A DNA stretch of 64,000 nucleotides from SOJA01 sp964598485 (GCA_964598485.1 CAZRCD010000001.1:62001-126000), one strand, 5' to 3'. Counted from the first letter of the stretch, positions 1 to 7,560 are shown. Notes: generated from the sequence alone by a model not told the origin. A program made the numbers and translations.

Positions 1-1
1 G

Positions 2-445
2 AAAGAAATTCGTAACTTTCGTACGGTGGAAATTGTAGGTGAGGAAAAATACGTGGGAACACCAGAAGCAGTCTCCATAGACCTACAAAATATTGTAAGA
101 ATCTACAAAAGTGGTTTTGATAGTCATAGACGAATTTACCGAGCAATCTTAAGCAATGGTGTGTTTAAAGAGGTTGAAGAACTGAAAAAGATGGTTGATA
201 TAAAGCCTTCTTTTCCACCAGAAACTTGGGCAAAGATAGTCTATTCATTTGTTGCTAACTTTAAAATTGGAGAACGGGCTAGAAGAGAAAATCTGCTGGA
301 TGCCTTGCGAATACTTTGGATTGGAAAGGTTGCGACTTTTATAAAGGAAACATTGGAAGTGGATAATCAGAAAGCGGAAAAGAAGATTAAAGAAGAAGTA
401 AGAGTTTTTGAAGGATTGAAACCTTACTTTTTAGACATTTTCTGA
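2..445 (+). CDS. C-terminal part of a probable sugar-phosphate/glycerate glycosyltransferase (5' truncated)
   Basis: The reading frame is open from the first bases of the window, so the gene starts outside it; the GTG at 26 is only an internal codon. The visible part, about 147 residues, is mostly helical: a segment with FPPETWAKIVY, then LLDALRILWIGKVATF, then a charged helix ending EGLKPYFLDIF. This pattern resembles the C-terminal helical region of archaeal glucosyl/mannosyl-glycerate synthase-like family-2 glycosyltransferases, where the missing N-terminal half would hold the nucleotide-sugar site. The family call is from memory of the tail alone and is tentative. It ends well before the minus-strand TFB gene. 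Confidence 0.4.
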   Translation, partial: KEIRNFRTVEIVGEEKYVGTPEAVSIDLQNIVRIYKSGFDSHRRIYRAILSNGVFKEVEELKKMVDIKPSFPPETWAKIVYSFVANFKIGERARRENLLDALRILWIGKVATFIKETLEVDNQKAEKKIKEEVRVFEGLKPYFLDIF

Positions 446-872
446 CAAGGAGCCTTTGTCATATGACTCTCTTACGATTTGGCGCGCCACTACGAATTTT
501 AGCAATAAAATGGAGAAAATTCTCAGAATTAAGGAGCGCGCGGGGGAATTAAATAATTCTGCCTGATTCTGCCCCGTTGCTGCCCACCGGCTGATTTAAG
601 TAGTGGATAAGCCTATTTCTGGGCGTGCACCGGGTGCACAGCCCAAAAACCGTCCATTTCCTCCCCGTTACCCGTCCAACGCGCCCCAGCAGGTGAAAAC
701 TCAACAATTATTGAATTCACCCACGCGTGTTTTTCGCAAAAATGTCTTTTCCTGAAATCGATACACGCGCGCATATGCATGTGCCTATTAGTTAGTTTGG
801 TTGCTAGCTATTTTCACAGTGAGAGGTCATGCGTGTGCATCAAGCAGTAATGGAACTAGAAGAAGAAACCAG
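446..872. other. Noncoding gap between convergent genes, with GC-rich hairpin segment
   Basis: No convincing protein gene is visible in these 427 bases. The stretch is unusually GC-rich for this window from about 560 to 700. It contains a GGCGCGCC palindrome at 481-488, a GCGCGC run near 535-541 and another near 766-772, a direct repeat of ATTCTGCC (about 557-575), and the perfect hairpin listed separately at 621-644. It lies downstream of the glycosyltransferase and downstream of TFB, so it is not a promoter for either; a noncoding RNA or a bidirectional 3' region is possible. Confidence 0.5.
621..644. repeat. Hairpin with GTGCACC-N-GGTGCAC dyad, copy 1
   Basis: GTGCACC (625-631) and GGTGCAC (633-639) are exact reverse complements around a single G, and the arms extend through GGGC (621-624) and GCCC (641-644). 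A second copy of the same dyad with different but also complementary flanks sits at 22551-22574. Confidence 0.6.
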
Positions 873-1805
873 TTAATCAGGTATTTCTAGGCGCAACTGT
901 GTCTTCAAACTCTTATACCGGTTTCTCACAGTGACTTCTGTTACTCCTGCAGCCTCAGCAATCTCCTTCTGTGTTTTCTTCTCATCGCTCTGCAAACAAG
1001 CAATATACAGTGCCGCAGCAGCCAAACCCGTTGGGTCCTTGCCAGCGGCAGCCCTTCTCCTCTTTGCTTCCCGAAGAATTTGTATGGCGAGTCCTTGGGT
1101 TTTACCAGAAATTTCTGTTCTTTCAGCAATCTTTGAGACGTAGGTAAGCGGGTCAGCTATGGGCATCTGTACATCAAGTTCACGAAGCAAAAGCCGATAA
1201 CAACGCGCAACGTCCTTCTTTTCAACTAAGCTGGCTTCCGCAATTTCGCGGAGGGTTCTCGGGGTTCCGCTTCGACGGCAAGCCGCATAAAGCGCAGCGG
1301 CAGAGATAGCTGCAATAGATCTGCCACGCACCAAACCCTTGTCCAAAGCCTTACGATAAATGACTGCAGCCTTTTCCTTGACAGGTCTAGGAATGTAGGT
1401 TTTGTCAGAAAGGCGATCCAGCTCCGTCATGGCCTGAGCGAGGTTTCTGTAAATTGAAGAGTTCATTCTTGAACGTATCTGCCATTTCCTTAATCGCCAC
1501 ATCTGAAGCCTTGTGGAAAGAGGAAGTTTACGTCCAAAGGCATCACGGTTCACGCGTCCTATGGTCGTGGACAACCCTTTATCGTAGACAGAATATGAAG
1601 TAGGCATCCCCACACGACTTCTAGACGCTTTTTCCTGTAGCGTGAAAGCCCGCCACTCTGGACCTTTATCCATCACTTGTTTCCGAAGAACTAGGCCGCA
1701 ATCTCCACAGATGGTCTCCCCCGTGTCATAGTCGCGGACAAGGTTTAAGCTACCGCATTCAGGACACTTTTCCACAGTTCGCAACAGGATTTCTTTTCTT
1801 TGCAT
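873..1805 (-). CDS. tfb: Transcription initiation factor IIB (TFB)
   Basis: Archaeal TFIIB homolog that bridges TBP-bound promoter DNA and RNA polymerase. The 310-residue product has the usual family length. An N-terminal zinc ribbon is formed by Cys14, Cys17, Cys33 and Cys36 (CPEC and CGDC), followed by the B-reader/linker region and two cyclin-like repeats (about 105-200 and 205-300), the second containing AAAGKDPTGLAAAALYIAC. The ATG at 1805 gives a ribbon at the expected position. The TBP gene lies just upstream on the same strand, so the two basal factors are neighbours. Confidence 0.95.
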   Translation of the reverse strand: MQRKEILLRTVEKCPECGSLNLVRDYDTGETICGDCGLVLRKQVMDKGPEWRAFTLQEKASRSRVGMPTSYSVYDKGLSTTIGRVNRDAFGRKLPLSTRLQMWRLRKWQIRSRMNSSIYRNLAQAMTELDRLSDKTYIPRPVKEKAAVIYRKALDKGLVRGRSIAAISAAALYAACRRSGTPRTLREIAEASLVEKKDVARCYRLLLRELDVQMPIADPLTYVSKIAERTEISGKTQGLAIQILREAKRRRAAAGKDPTGLAAAALYIACLQSDEKKTQKEIAEAAGVTEVTVRNRYKSLKTQLRLEIPD

Positions 1806-1954
1806 AATTTTCCACTCCGTGATTTTGACGCGAAAAAACCATCACTATTGTGGTTCTTCATCATGATCAGAATCAAAAACCGTACATCTGGCACGCGCAT
1901 TTTTAATATTCTCAGCATGTTTTATAAAGATTTTCTCAAGACATAAGACATCTT

Positions 1955-2544
1955 TCAATGCACGTGCTTTTGTTGTTCTGAGTAAAATATGCACTCGTCT
2001 TTCTCCAGCCGTTGACGAAGCCGGTCGACGGCCCGATACACATGCTCCTCCTTCTTTGCGCCCGTACAGACCAGCTTTCCACTTGAGAATAGAAGAATCA
2101 CTGCCTTGGCTCCTTCATCCTGTAGATCAAACCTGGGAATTGTTCCGGCTCGTACATCATTCTTCCACCAAGACTCTGGGACTCGTACCATCCCACAAGG
2201 TCTACCTTCCCACCAAGGTTAGCGGAAGCCACAATATTCTGTATCTTGGTAGAGAGCCTACCCAAAATGACTATACCAGCATCCTTAAGCTTCCTAATCA
2301 CTCTCCTCAAGGCCCTCCGAGCTTCACTTGCTGATTTAGCTCCGGTACACACCATCTTACCCGACCCAAAGATTAGAATGGCGGTTCTAGGCTTCTTCAA
2401 CCGGAAGACTAGACCTGGGAACTGGTCTGGATGATACTTCATCTTCGGAAACGCCCTCGCCACATCTCTTAGGTCAATTCCATGTTTCAGGGTGGCAGCT
2501 GCCACAACGTTTTCGATCTTAACCAACCGATCAACCATTTCCAT
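1955..2544 (-). CDS. tbp: TATA-box-binding protein, reading frame split by an apparent 1-nt deletion
   Basis: Two overlapping frames together make a normal archaeal TBP of about 196 residues with its two saddle repeats. The first frame (2544 to 2098) carries repeat one, with QFPGLVFRLKKPRTAILIF and SGKMVCTGAKS, and the first half of repeat two, ending EQFPGLIYRMKEPR then Q and a stop at 2098-2100. The rest of repeat two, AVILLFSSGKLVCTGAKKEEHVYRAV, is in the -1 frame and ends at 1955. Adding one G to the GG at about 2104-2105 restores EPRAVILLF without a gap. Either a sequence error, programmed -1 frameshifting, or a real mutation in an otherwise essential gene; no second TBP is visible here. 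Confidence 0.85.
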
Positions 2545-2581
2545 ACAATGCTCCCAAGTTAGTTGTAAAAGAGCCTTCCCA

Positions 2582-2818
2582 CTATGAATTTAAAGAACCT
2601 ACCAATTCCCGAAGGTATTTCACATTCTTTCGTAGAGCCTTCATTTCCTTTTTCAGGCTTCTAACTCTCTTTCTAGCAGTCTTCTCCAGTTTTTTAGCTT
2701 GTAAAAGGAGATCTGCCGTTTCAGTTTGTAACTTCCTTAATCTTTCTTGCAAATCTTTTAGTGAGGGCTCTGCTTCAACCTTGTCCTTTTCAACTTTCTC
2801 AACCAAGCCGTAGACCAC
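2582..2818 (-). CDS. Small coiled-coil protein of unknown function
   Basis: The 78-residue product is highly charged and predicted by eye to be one long coiled coil (roughly 18-72), with heptad leucines and many Lys/Arg/Glu. It begins with GTG at 2818, right after the stop of the upstream winged-helix gene (2830), so both are probably cotranscribed. I do not recognise a family. A structural, partner-binding or nucleoid-associated role is possible, but nothing in the sequence decides it. Confidence 0.6.
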   Translation of the reverse strand: MVYGLVEKVEKDKVEAEPSLKDLQERLRKLQTETADLLLQAKKLEKTARKRVRSLKKEMKALRKNVKYLRELVGSLNS

Positions 2819-2829
2819 CCTCTTTTCTC

Positions 2830-3282
2830 TTAATAACCTTGGGACATCGTTAAAAGCGACTTGTTTTGCTTGATCTGCGCGGGTAGCTCTATTGTATCTT
2901 CGATAACCATTCTGTAACGCCGATTTCTGTGTCCTCCTGCCTTCATAAGAAAGCCACGGTTAACCATTCTAGAAAGGTATGTTGAAACCGTGCTAAGCTG
3001 AATTGGTTCTTTGAATATTTTTTCGTAGGCGTTTTGGATGTCTTTTGACGAAAACCAACCTTGGGGAAAGTTTCTTTCGATGAGTAGACGTGTTTTGCCG
3101 TATTTTGACAGGCTTGATGTTTGTTGTGGCCATTCAACTCTCTTTTTGCGTATAACTCCAAGCAGTTCTGCAAGATCCAAAAGGTGAACAGCTTTTTCCC
3201 TTGTGACATTCCCCTCGAAATTTATAGTATAACAGTCTCCGTTTTCGTCATGCATTTTGACTCGCATCTTTCTGGCAGGCAT
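2830..3282 (-). CDS. Winged-helix domain protein, unknown function
   Basis: A 150-residue protein. The N-terminal third (about 1-50) looks like a small beta-rich module (KMRVKMHDENGDCYTINFEG). The middle and C-terminal parts read as a winged helix: KTRLLIERNFPQGWFSSKDI, then a recognition-helix-like STVSTYLSRMVNRGFLMK and a wing with basic residues (GGHRNRRYRMV). This suggests DNA or RNA binding. It lies between the CdvB-like gene and a coiled-coil gene on the same strand. The regulatory role is inferred from the fold only. Confidence 0.6.
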   Translation of the reverse strand: MPARKMRVKMHDENGDCYTINFEGNVTREKAVHLLDLAELLGVIRKKRVEWPQQTSSLSKYGKTRLLIERNFPQGWFSSKDIQNAYEKIFKEPIQLSTVSTYLSRMVNRGFLMKAGGHRNRRYRMVIEDTIELPAQIKQNKSLLTMSQGY

Positions 3283-3334
3283 TTAAAGGCGCCTTAAAAT
3301 AAACTGTTCAAAGTCAACCTTTCAATCGGTCTTA

Positions 3335-3991
3335 TTACGTCTTTAATTTGACCTTTTCTTTTATGGAAACTTCGGCAGGTAACTCCGGAAGCTTCTTCTT
3401 GATTCTCTGCTCTGCAACTGATGCTGCTTCCTCTAAGATTTTTGTTGCTTCCTCATTTGCTGCTTCAAAATTCACCGGTAAGCCGGTGGTTTGACTAGTA
3501 GATGAGACGATCTCGGTTAGCAATTTTCCAACATCCCCTAATTCTTTATCCGCCTCTGGAACGATGTTAGTCATTCTAGATTTTATATTGTTCAGCACAC
3601 TTACCGCGGGAGTTAGTACAGTAAGGACATCACCAAGCCCTAAGACGGTTTTTAATCTTAAAGAAATGCTTTCTAAGGCAAGCTTTGTTTGCATTAACAT
3701 TTTTTCAACTTTCCGTATCTCAGCTAGTTCGTTGGCAAGAACATTTGCACGAAGCCTATCATGTGTTGCATATGATTTTACAACACGCTTAAAAATTGCC
3801 TTGTCACGTTTTGAAAAACGTTCGAGAGCTCTATCCATAGTTTGAATTTTTGACCTGATACGTGTAATCGCTAAGTTAAGACGCTGTTTCAGTCGACCTG
3901 AAGGCTTAATAGCTTCCTTAATTTTTGTAGTGAAAAGTGTTTTACTTCTTTTTTCTTTAAATTTTTCAACGAATTTATCAGAGAAAGTGGT
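3335..3991 (-). CDS. ESCRT-III/Snf7-family protein (CdvB paralog), start unresolved
   Basis: Archaeal ESCRT-III subunits polymerise on membranes in cell division and vesicle scission. The part from the first ATG (3838) has the family core: RANVLANELAEIRKVEKML, then LALESISLRLKTVLGLGDVL, then a helix near IVPEADKELGDV, and a linker to a basic tail. Upstream, the same frame stays open to 3991 and encodes a typical CdvB N-terminus (KIKEAIKPSGRLKQRLNLAI, then a helix to ERFSKRDKAIF), but it holds no ATG, GTG or TTG. A ribosome-binding-like GGGGTGA precedes the open part. Probably a frameshift near 3982, or a non-canonical start; the ATG at 3838 would cut off the first helix. Confidence 0.75.
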   Translation of the reverse strand, partial: TTFSDKFVEKFKEKRSKTLFTTKIKEAIKPSGRLKQRLNLAITRIRSKIQTMDRALERFSKRDKAIFKRVVKSYATHDRLRANVLANELAEIRKVEKMLMQTKLALESISLRLKTVLGLGDVLTVLTPAVSVLNNIKSRMTNIVPEADKELGDVGKLLTEIVSSTSQTTGLPVNFEAANEEATKILEEAASVAEQRIKKKLPELPAEVSIKEKVKLKT

Positions 3992-4048
3992 TCACCCCAA
4001 AAGTTCGAGTTTTTGAACGGTTATTTATGTGGGAGTATGGCATGACGA

Positions 4049-4056
4049 CTTATAAG
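4049..4056 (-). promoter_or_regulatory. TATA box of the CdvB-like gene
   Basis: CTTATAAG on the minus strand lies about 60 bases upstream of the beginning of the open CdvB frame. A start of transcription 25 bases downstream would leave a short leader with the GGGGTGA element. Confidence 0.5.
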
Positions 4057-4093
4057 GTTTGCTATTTTCGATTTAAATCGAAACTAGTAATAC

Positions 4094-4101
4094 TTATATA
4101 C
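4094..4101 (+). promoter_or_regulatory. TATA box driving the 4.1-4.8 kb region
   Basis: CTTATATA in an AT-rich context; transcription would begin near 4120, just ahead of the 10-bp helix at 4133/4256 and well ahead of the small genes at 4483. Confidence 0.5.
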
Positions 4102-4119
4102 GCCTCTAACAAATAGTGC

Positions 4120-4482
4120 ATTAAAGTGAAAATCCAGCGCCCGCGGAATAACTTTAAATGGGTTACGTTATACTCAATCGTTTAAGCGAGCAAGACAAAA
4201 CCTGACTATAGACGCAAAGGTGACATGCTTCGGGTTTTCAGTCTCGAAGAGAGAGGCGCTGGATGAGCGTTCAATGCCCCATCCTCCCAAATTGGAGCAT
4301 AAAGAGAAACTACAGTTGCAAGAGGTTGCATAAGTGCCAATATCGAGACAACCCAAATGCGGGATGAAGGTTTACAGGAATCGGAAAAGGATTCGAGAAT
4401 CTAATCACAAGTAAGGGGTTGTATGTGGGCATGGGCATCATATGTACCTGTCATGTCAGGTTTATTTCTCGGAGGTGAAGAA
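4120..4482 (+). ncRNA. Candidate structured leader or small RNA
   Basis: This 360-base stretch follows a good TATA box and precedes the first small gene. ATCCAGCGCC (4133-4142) and GGCGCTGGAT (4256-4265) are exact reverse complements and could close a 133-nt domain; a weaker CATCC/GGATG pairing follows (about 4281 and 4363). I could not match it to SRP RNA, RNase P RNA or a known riboswitch by their conserved boxes. One plus-strand frame is also open without a start for 67 codons, ending with a stop at about 4333, so a decayed or frameshifted small gene is an alternative. Confidence 0.3.
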
Positions 4483-4605
4483 ATGACTGAGCAAGAACAG
4501 ACGTCTGGGTCTGAGGTAAAAAAGACAGAAGAAACGCCACCTTATCTTTGGTTAGATGAGATCTCTCTTAGAGAGAAGTTACGTAAGCATGGTGCAACAG
4601 GATAG
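4483..4605 (+). CDS. 40-residue acidic micro-protein
   Basis: The ATG at 4483 sits behind a perfect GGAGGTGA ribosome-binding site (4471-4478), which decides this start over the GTG at 4423. The product is acidic at the N-terminus and has a short PYLWLDEISLREKLRKHG tail that could be one amphipathic helix. It overlaps the next small gene by 17 bases in another frame; the two might instead be one gene of about 100 codons broken by an indel near 4590. No family recognised. Confidence 0.5.
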   Translation: MTEQEQTSGSEVKKTEETPPYLWLDEISLREKLRKHGATG

Positions 4606-4777
4606 GACTGACATTGGTGGTAAACAATTATCAAGAAAAGGTATAGCAAAAGGCTTGTCAAGAGGCCAGCATCTTAAAGAGGCGATTGATAAATTGAAAA
4701 AGGATCATCCTAAGTTTGAGCCGATGTTTGACGAAGACTTCTTCAAAATCCCAAAAAAGGGTTTTTTACAAAACTGA
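4589..4777 (+). CDS. Small basic protein, unknown function
   Basis: The 62-residue product from the ATG at 4589 has a basic segment (GGKQLSRKGIAKGLSRGQHL), a lysine-rich helix (KEAIDKLKKDHPKF) and an acidic then aromatic C-terminus (MFDEDFFKIPKKGF). It overlaps the end of the preceding 40-codon gene, suggesting coupling or a single broken gene. An Mrr-like nuclease follows on the opposite strand. Function unknown. Confidence 0.45.
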   Translation: MVQQDRTDIGGKQLSRKGIAKGLSRGQHLKEAIDKLKKDHPKFEPMFDEDFFKIPKKGFLQN

Positions 4778-4993
4778 CGAAATACATTAGATTTTTGACG
4801 AAAGAATAGAACTCCTTCAAAATTTCTTCTCATCCAGCATCATCTATCAAAATCTCCTTCCCTGAACAAAACTGATCTATCCCATAACCTAAATCATCAA
4901 CGGGAGAGCGAGGAAAAGTTAGCTGTAAAAAGTGTCTGTATATTACCAACCACTAGGATCCGGATGGTTCTTGAAGCAATTTTTCAACATCGC

Positions 4994-5563
4994 CTAATTA
5001 CTTTGACTATTCATGGAGTTGTGTACTGCTAGAAGCTGCATGAGGTCGTTTTCCAGAAATCTTGTCCAACCACGTTCAAGATGGAACGAGGCGTTATCGC
5101 TGATTAGCCTGATCTTGCAAGAGTAATGACCATTGGAATCTTTGCCCTTACAATCAGACTCCTTTTTGGGAGTGTAACCACACTTGGTTTGACATAAATC
5201 ATCAATGTAATCACGTATTGTCAGATAGAGTTCCTGCGGTTTAAGCAAGTGTGTGAACTTCTCTGATACCATCTGAATGCCTTTTCGGCTCATTTCTCTC
5301 TTTGCTGCTTCCGAAAACCTCTTGCTGATGAGAACTCCTTTATCATAATTCTCACGCTTCATCGTTTCAGTCATCTTCCTAACAGAGTCTACACCAACAA
5401 CCTCAGATTTCGTTTTTGGCTCGGTTACAACGCGCAACAATATCTTGACATCTGACTTGGCATCTGAAGCAGTAAAATCTATCCCTTCATCCCATCTTTG
5501 TCTTTCTTCGCATTCATAATCTTTGATCGCCATGACTAGCTCCGCCTTCAATTCCAGACTCAT
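4994..5563 (-). CDS. Mrr-like restriction endonuclease-fold protein
   Basis: A 189-residue protein whose first 110 residues fit the PD-(D/E)XK fold of Mrr and related archaeal nucleases: SDVKILLRVV as the metal-binding Asp strand, then VGVDSVRKMTETMKRENYDKGVLISKRFSEAAKREMSRKGI, the typical strand-helix pair after the active site. The usual second acid/Lys (QxK or ExK) position reads RVV, so catalysis may be impaired or use other residues. The C-terminal third has a four-cysteine cluster (CQTKCGYTPKKESDC) that may bind zinc. It stands alone, opposite to the micro-ORFs. Host defence or DNA repair are both possible. Confidence 0.6.
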   Translation of the reverse strand: MSLELKAELVMAIKDYECEERQRWDEGIDFTASDAKSDVKILLRVVTEPKTKSEVVGVDSVRKMTETMKRENYDKGVLISKRFSEAAKREMSRKGIQMVSEKFTHLLKPQELYLTIRDYIDDLCQTKCGYTPKKESDCKGKDSNGHYSCKIRLISDNASFHLERGWTRFLENDLMQLLAVHNSMNSQSN

Positions 5564-5775
5564 TTAACATCTACACCTCCACACCACTTTCTATCGACAC
5601 CTTACTATCTGAAAGGGAAACAATGTTGTCTTTGCATCAACAGCCTTCGAACTTAAGTGCCTAAGACTTTAATCGTGTTACCCATTCTTGTTAATATAAT
5701 TCTCAGAATGATTAAAAAGGCTTGCTATTTTTCATCTAAACCGAAAATCTTTTTAATTTTCTCGACATACCATAC

Positions 5776-6111
5776 ATGATTACAATGCAGAGACAATTCT
5801 CACGTCATCGAAAACAATACTTAGTGTTAAAAGCCAAAGGCTTAGAGTTCCTTGAAACATGGTTTGGGACACTGAAATGCGTACCTCCCAACTTCACGAA
5901 GCTGTATCAGCTGCTATTACATATGGTTACAATGAAAGGAACGGTTCCTGTATACTTAGCGCTTAAAATCGGATACACAATCAAAGTCATCGACGAAGCT
6001 GTGACAAAGGGATATGTTGAGTCAAGCCCTGTACCTAAAAAACCTTCAAAAGAAATCTTAAAGCGAATCAGAAAGATCATAGGAAAACCTCCGCGCGAAA
6101 TGTGTGGTTGA
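5776..6111 (+). CDS. Small helical protein, possible helix-turn-helix
   Basis: 111 residues, basic, with a region GTVPVYLALKIGYTIKVIDEAVTKGYV that reads like the second and recognition helices of a helix-turn-helix, followed by a Pro/Lys-rich linker and a C-terminal IRKIIGKPPREMCG. I do not recognise the family. It is followed after 32 bases by a small zinc-binding protein gene on the same strand, so the two may be cotranscribed. Confidence 0.5.
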   Translation: MITMQRQFSRHRKQYLVLKAKGLEFLETWFGTLKCVPPNFTKLYQLLLHMVTMKGTVPVYLALKIGYTIKVIDEAVTKGYVESSPVPKKPSKEILKRIRKIIGKPPREMCG

Positions 6112-6143
6112 AGGTTACTTAATCTTTTGAAAGTGAGACAAAA

Positions 6144-6386
6144 ATGATTGATGTTGGTGATTATGTTTCATGTCCTGTCTGCGGCGGTAAAGCCCGTGTT
6201 GTTCACATCAGCCGAGATGTAAAGCAATGCATCGTCAAGTGTTCGCAACGGCACACTTATGGCTTAAAGAGTGTAAAAGGATTATTTTTTCTTGTTGATA
6301 ATTCAGAAGTTAGCAAAATTGAGTCCCATCTCTTAAAGCTAAGAAAACCCGTGAGATTTAAACGTGCAAGAAATGATAAAGTTTAA
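6144..6386 (+). CDS. Small zinc-ribbon-like protein
   Basis: 80 residues with a CPVC pair near residue 9 and a second CIVKC pair about 20 residues later followed by QRH, a plausible zinc ribbon. The C-terminus is basic (KLRKPVRFKRARNDK), consistent with nucleic-acid binding. It follows the small helical protein gene closely. No specific family recognised. Confidence 0.55.
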   Translation: MIDVGDYVSCPVCGGKARVVHISRDVKQCIVKCSQRHTYGLKSVKGLFFLVDNSEVSKIESHLLKLRKPVRFKRARNDKV

Positions 6387-6483
6387 TATCGGTCAAGATG
6401 GCAATGTCCGTGCAAATACCCCCTTCTGTCCTAAATCTGTGTTGCGCGCGCTATCAAGGTGATAAGAATAGTTAAATATCTAC

Positions 6484-6810
6484 ATGACTAACACTATATC
6501 GAGTCGCCCTAAGATGATAAGAAGACTTGTCCTAGATGTCTTGAAGCCACATAAACCGGGTGTAGTTGAAGTTTCTGAAGCGCTCAGCCATTTGGAAGGC
6601 GTAGAAGGGGTAAACGTAATTATTTACGAGATAGACCAACAAGTGGAGAACGCAAAGATTATAATTGCTGGGAGCAGCATAGACTTCGAAAGTATCAAAA
6701 AGAAGTTAGAAGAGATGGGGGCTACAATTCATTCCGTTGATGAAGTTGCGGCTGGCAAAAGGATCGTTGAGGAAGTAAGAACGCCTCAGGATAGGTCTGC
6801 CCGAATGTAA
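6484..6810 (+). CDS. DUF211 family protein
   Basis: A 108-residue ferredoxin-like alpha/beta protein of the archaeal DUF211 family: the conserved start IRRLVLDVLKPHKPGVVEVSEAL, then GVEGVNVIIYEIDQQVEN and IIAGSSIDFESIKKKLEEMGATIHSVDEVAAGK. DUF211 proteins are small oligomeric proteins of unknown role, thought to bind metal. The gene for a VIT-family membrane protein starts 18 bases downstream, so they form an operon; a cytosolic partner or sensor for that transporter is a reasonable inference. A GCGCGCG spacer lies just upstream (6444-6451). Confidence 0.85.
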   Translation: MTNTISSRPKMIRRLVLDVLKPHKPGVVEVSEALSHLEGVEGVNVIIYEIDQQVENAKIIIAGSSIDFESIKKKLEEMGATIHSVDEVAAGKRIVEEVRTPQDRSARM

Positions 6811-6827
6811 GATGGGTTAAGACTTTT

Positions 6828-7415
6828 ATGAAGTTTCTTGAAAAGATAAGAAGATACATGAAGATCAGCGAAGTTGCCCTGATAAGTAGAAGATACTTTA
6901 TAATGAATGCGTTTGACGGAGCCACCACTGTTTTGGGCATCGTGATAGGTGCGTATGCAGCCGAAATAACCAACGAGTCTTGGGTGATTTGGTCAGGTTT
7001 AGGCGTAAGTCTAGCCATGGGTTTGTCCGGCTTTGTTGGAGCATATATGACTGAGGAAGCTGAACGTGAGAAGAAACTTAACGCCTTGGAAAAGGCGATG
7101 CTCACGGAGTTAACAGATAGTGTGGTAGGTAAGGCGAGTCGTTTCGCTTCTCTATGGGCTGGAATAGTGGACGGTGTGTCTCCAGCTCTTGCAGCTTTGG
7201 TTTGTTTGACGCCCTTTTTTCTTTCATCCCATGGCTTGTTTTCAATTAATTCTGCAATCCAGCTCTCCGTTGCAATGGCCTTGTCGATAATGTTTTTGTT
7301 GGGTGTTTTCCTTGGAAAAATATCAAATAGAAACATGCTCTTTCACGGAGCCAAAATGTTATTTGTAGGTTTAATCATCACATTCATTTTCCTCGTGCTT
7401 AAGATAACCCAATAA
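6828..7415 (+). CDS. VIT1/CCC1-family membrane protein (putative Fe/Mn transporter)
   Basis: 195 residues with about five membrane segments. It has the family arrangement: FIMNAFDGATTVLGIVIGAYAA in the first helix (the D-G-x-x-T pattern typical of VIT proteins), a cytoplasmic acidic/charged segment (MTEEAEREKKLNALEKAMLTEL), then ASLWAGIVDGVSPALAALV and two more helices. Relatives move Fe2+ or Mn2+ out of the cytosol. The cytoplasmic metal-binding region is short compared with plant VIT1. Coupled to the DUF211 gene upstream. Substrate is inferred from the family. Confidence 0.75.
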   Translation: MKFLEKIRRYMKISEVALISRRYFIMNAFDGATTVLGIVIGAYAAEITNESWVIWSGLGVSLAMGLSGFVGAYMTEEAEREKKLNALEKAMLTELTDSVVGKASRFASLWAGIVDGVSPALAALVCLTPFFLSSHGLFSINSAIQLSVAMALSIMFLLGVFLGKISNRNMLFHGAKMLFVGLIITFIFLVLKITQ

Positions 7416-7560
7416 ACACCTACGTCCTCCTTGTTCTAGCTAGTTTGAACAGCAAAAAAACGCGTGCCTGCTTCATACCCAAAATTGGCCGCTATTTTTT
7501 CTTGATTCTACTGTCAAAGGCAAACCATTCGTCTTAAGTCGGCAAATTATATGGTAAACC

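Noticed and set aside
4185..4250. Resemblance of GACGCAAAGG to a c-di-GMP-I riboswitch core
   Set aside because: Only a short string matches; the other conserved blocks and the tetraloop-receptor arrangement are absent.
4174..4356. 60-codon minus-strand open frame
   Set aside because: Low-complexity Ser/Cys composition, no ribosome site, and it lies antisense to the candidate structured region.
6722..7336. 204-codon minus-strand frame opposite DUF211/VIT
   Set aside because: Mirror frame of two clear plus-strand genes; composition is typical of antisense translation.
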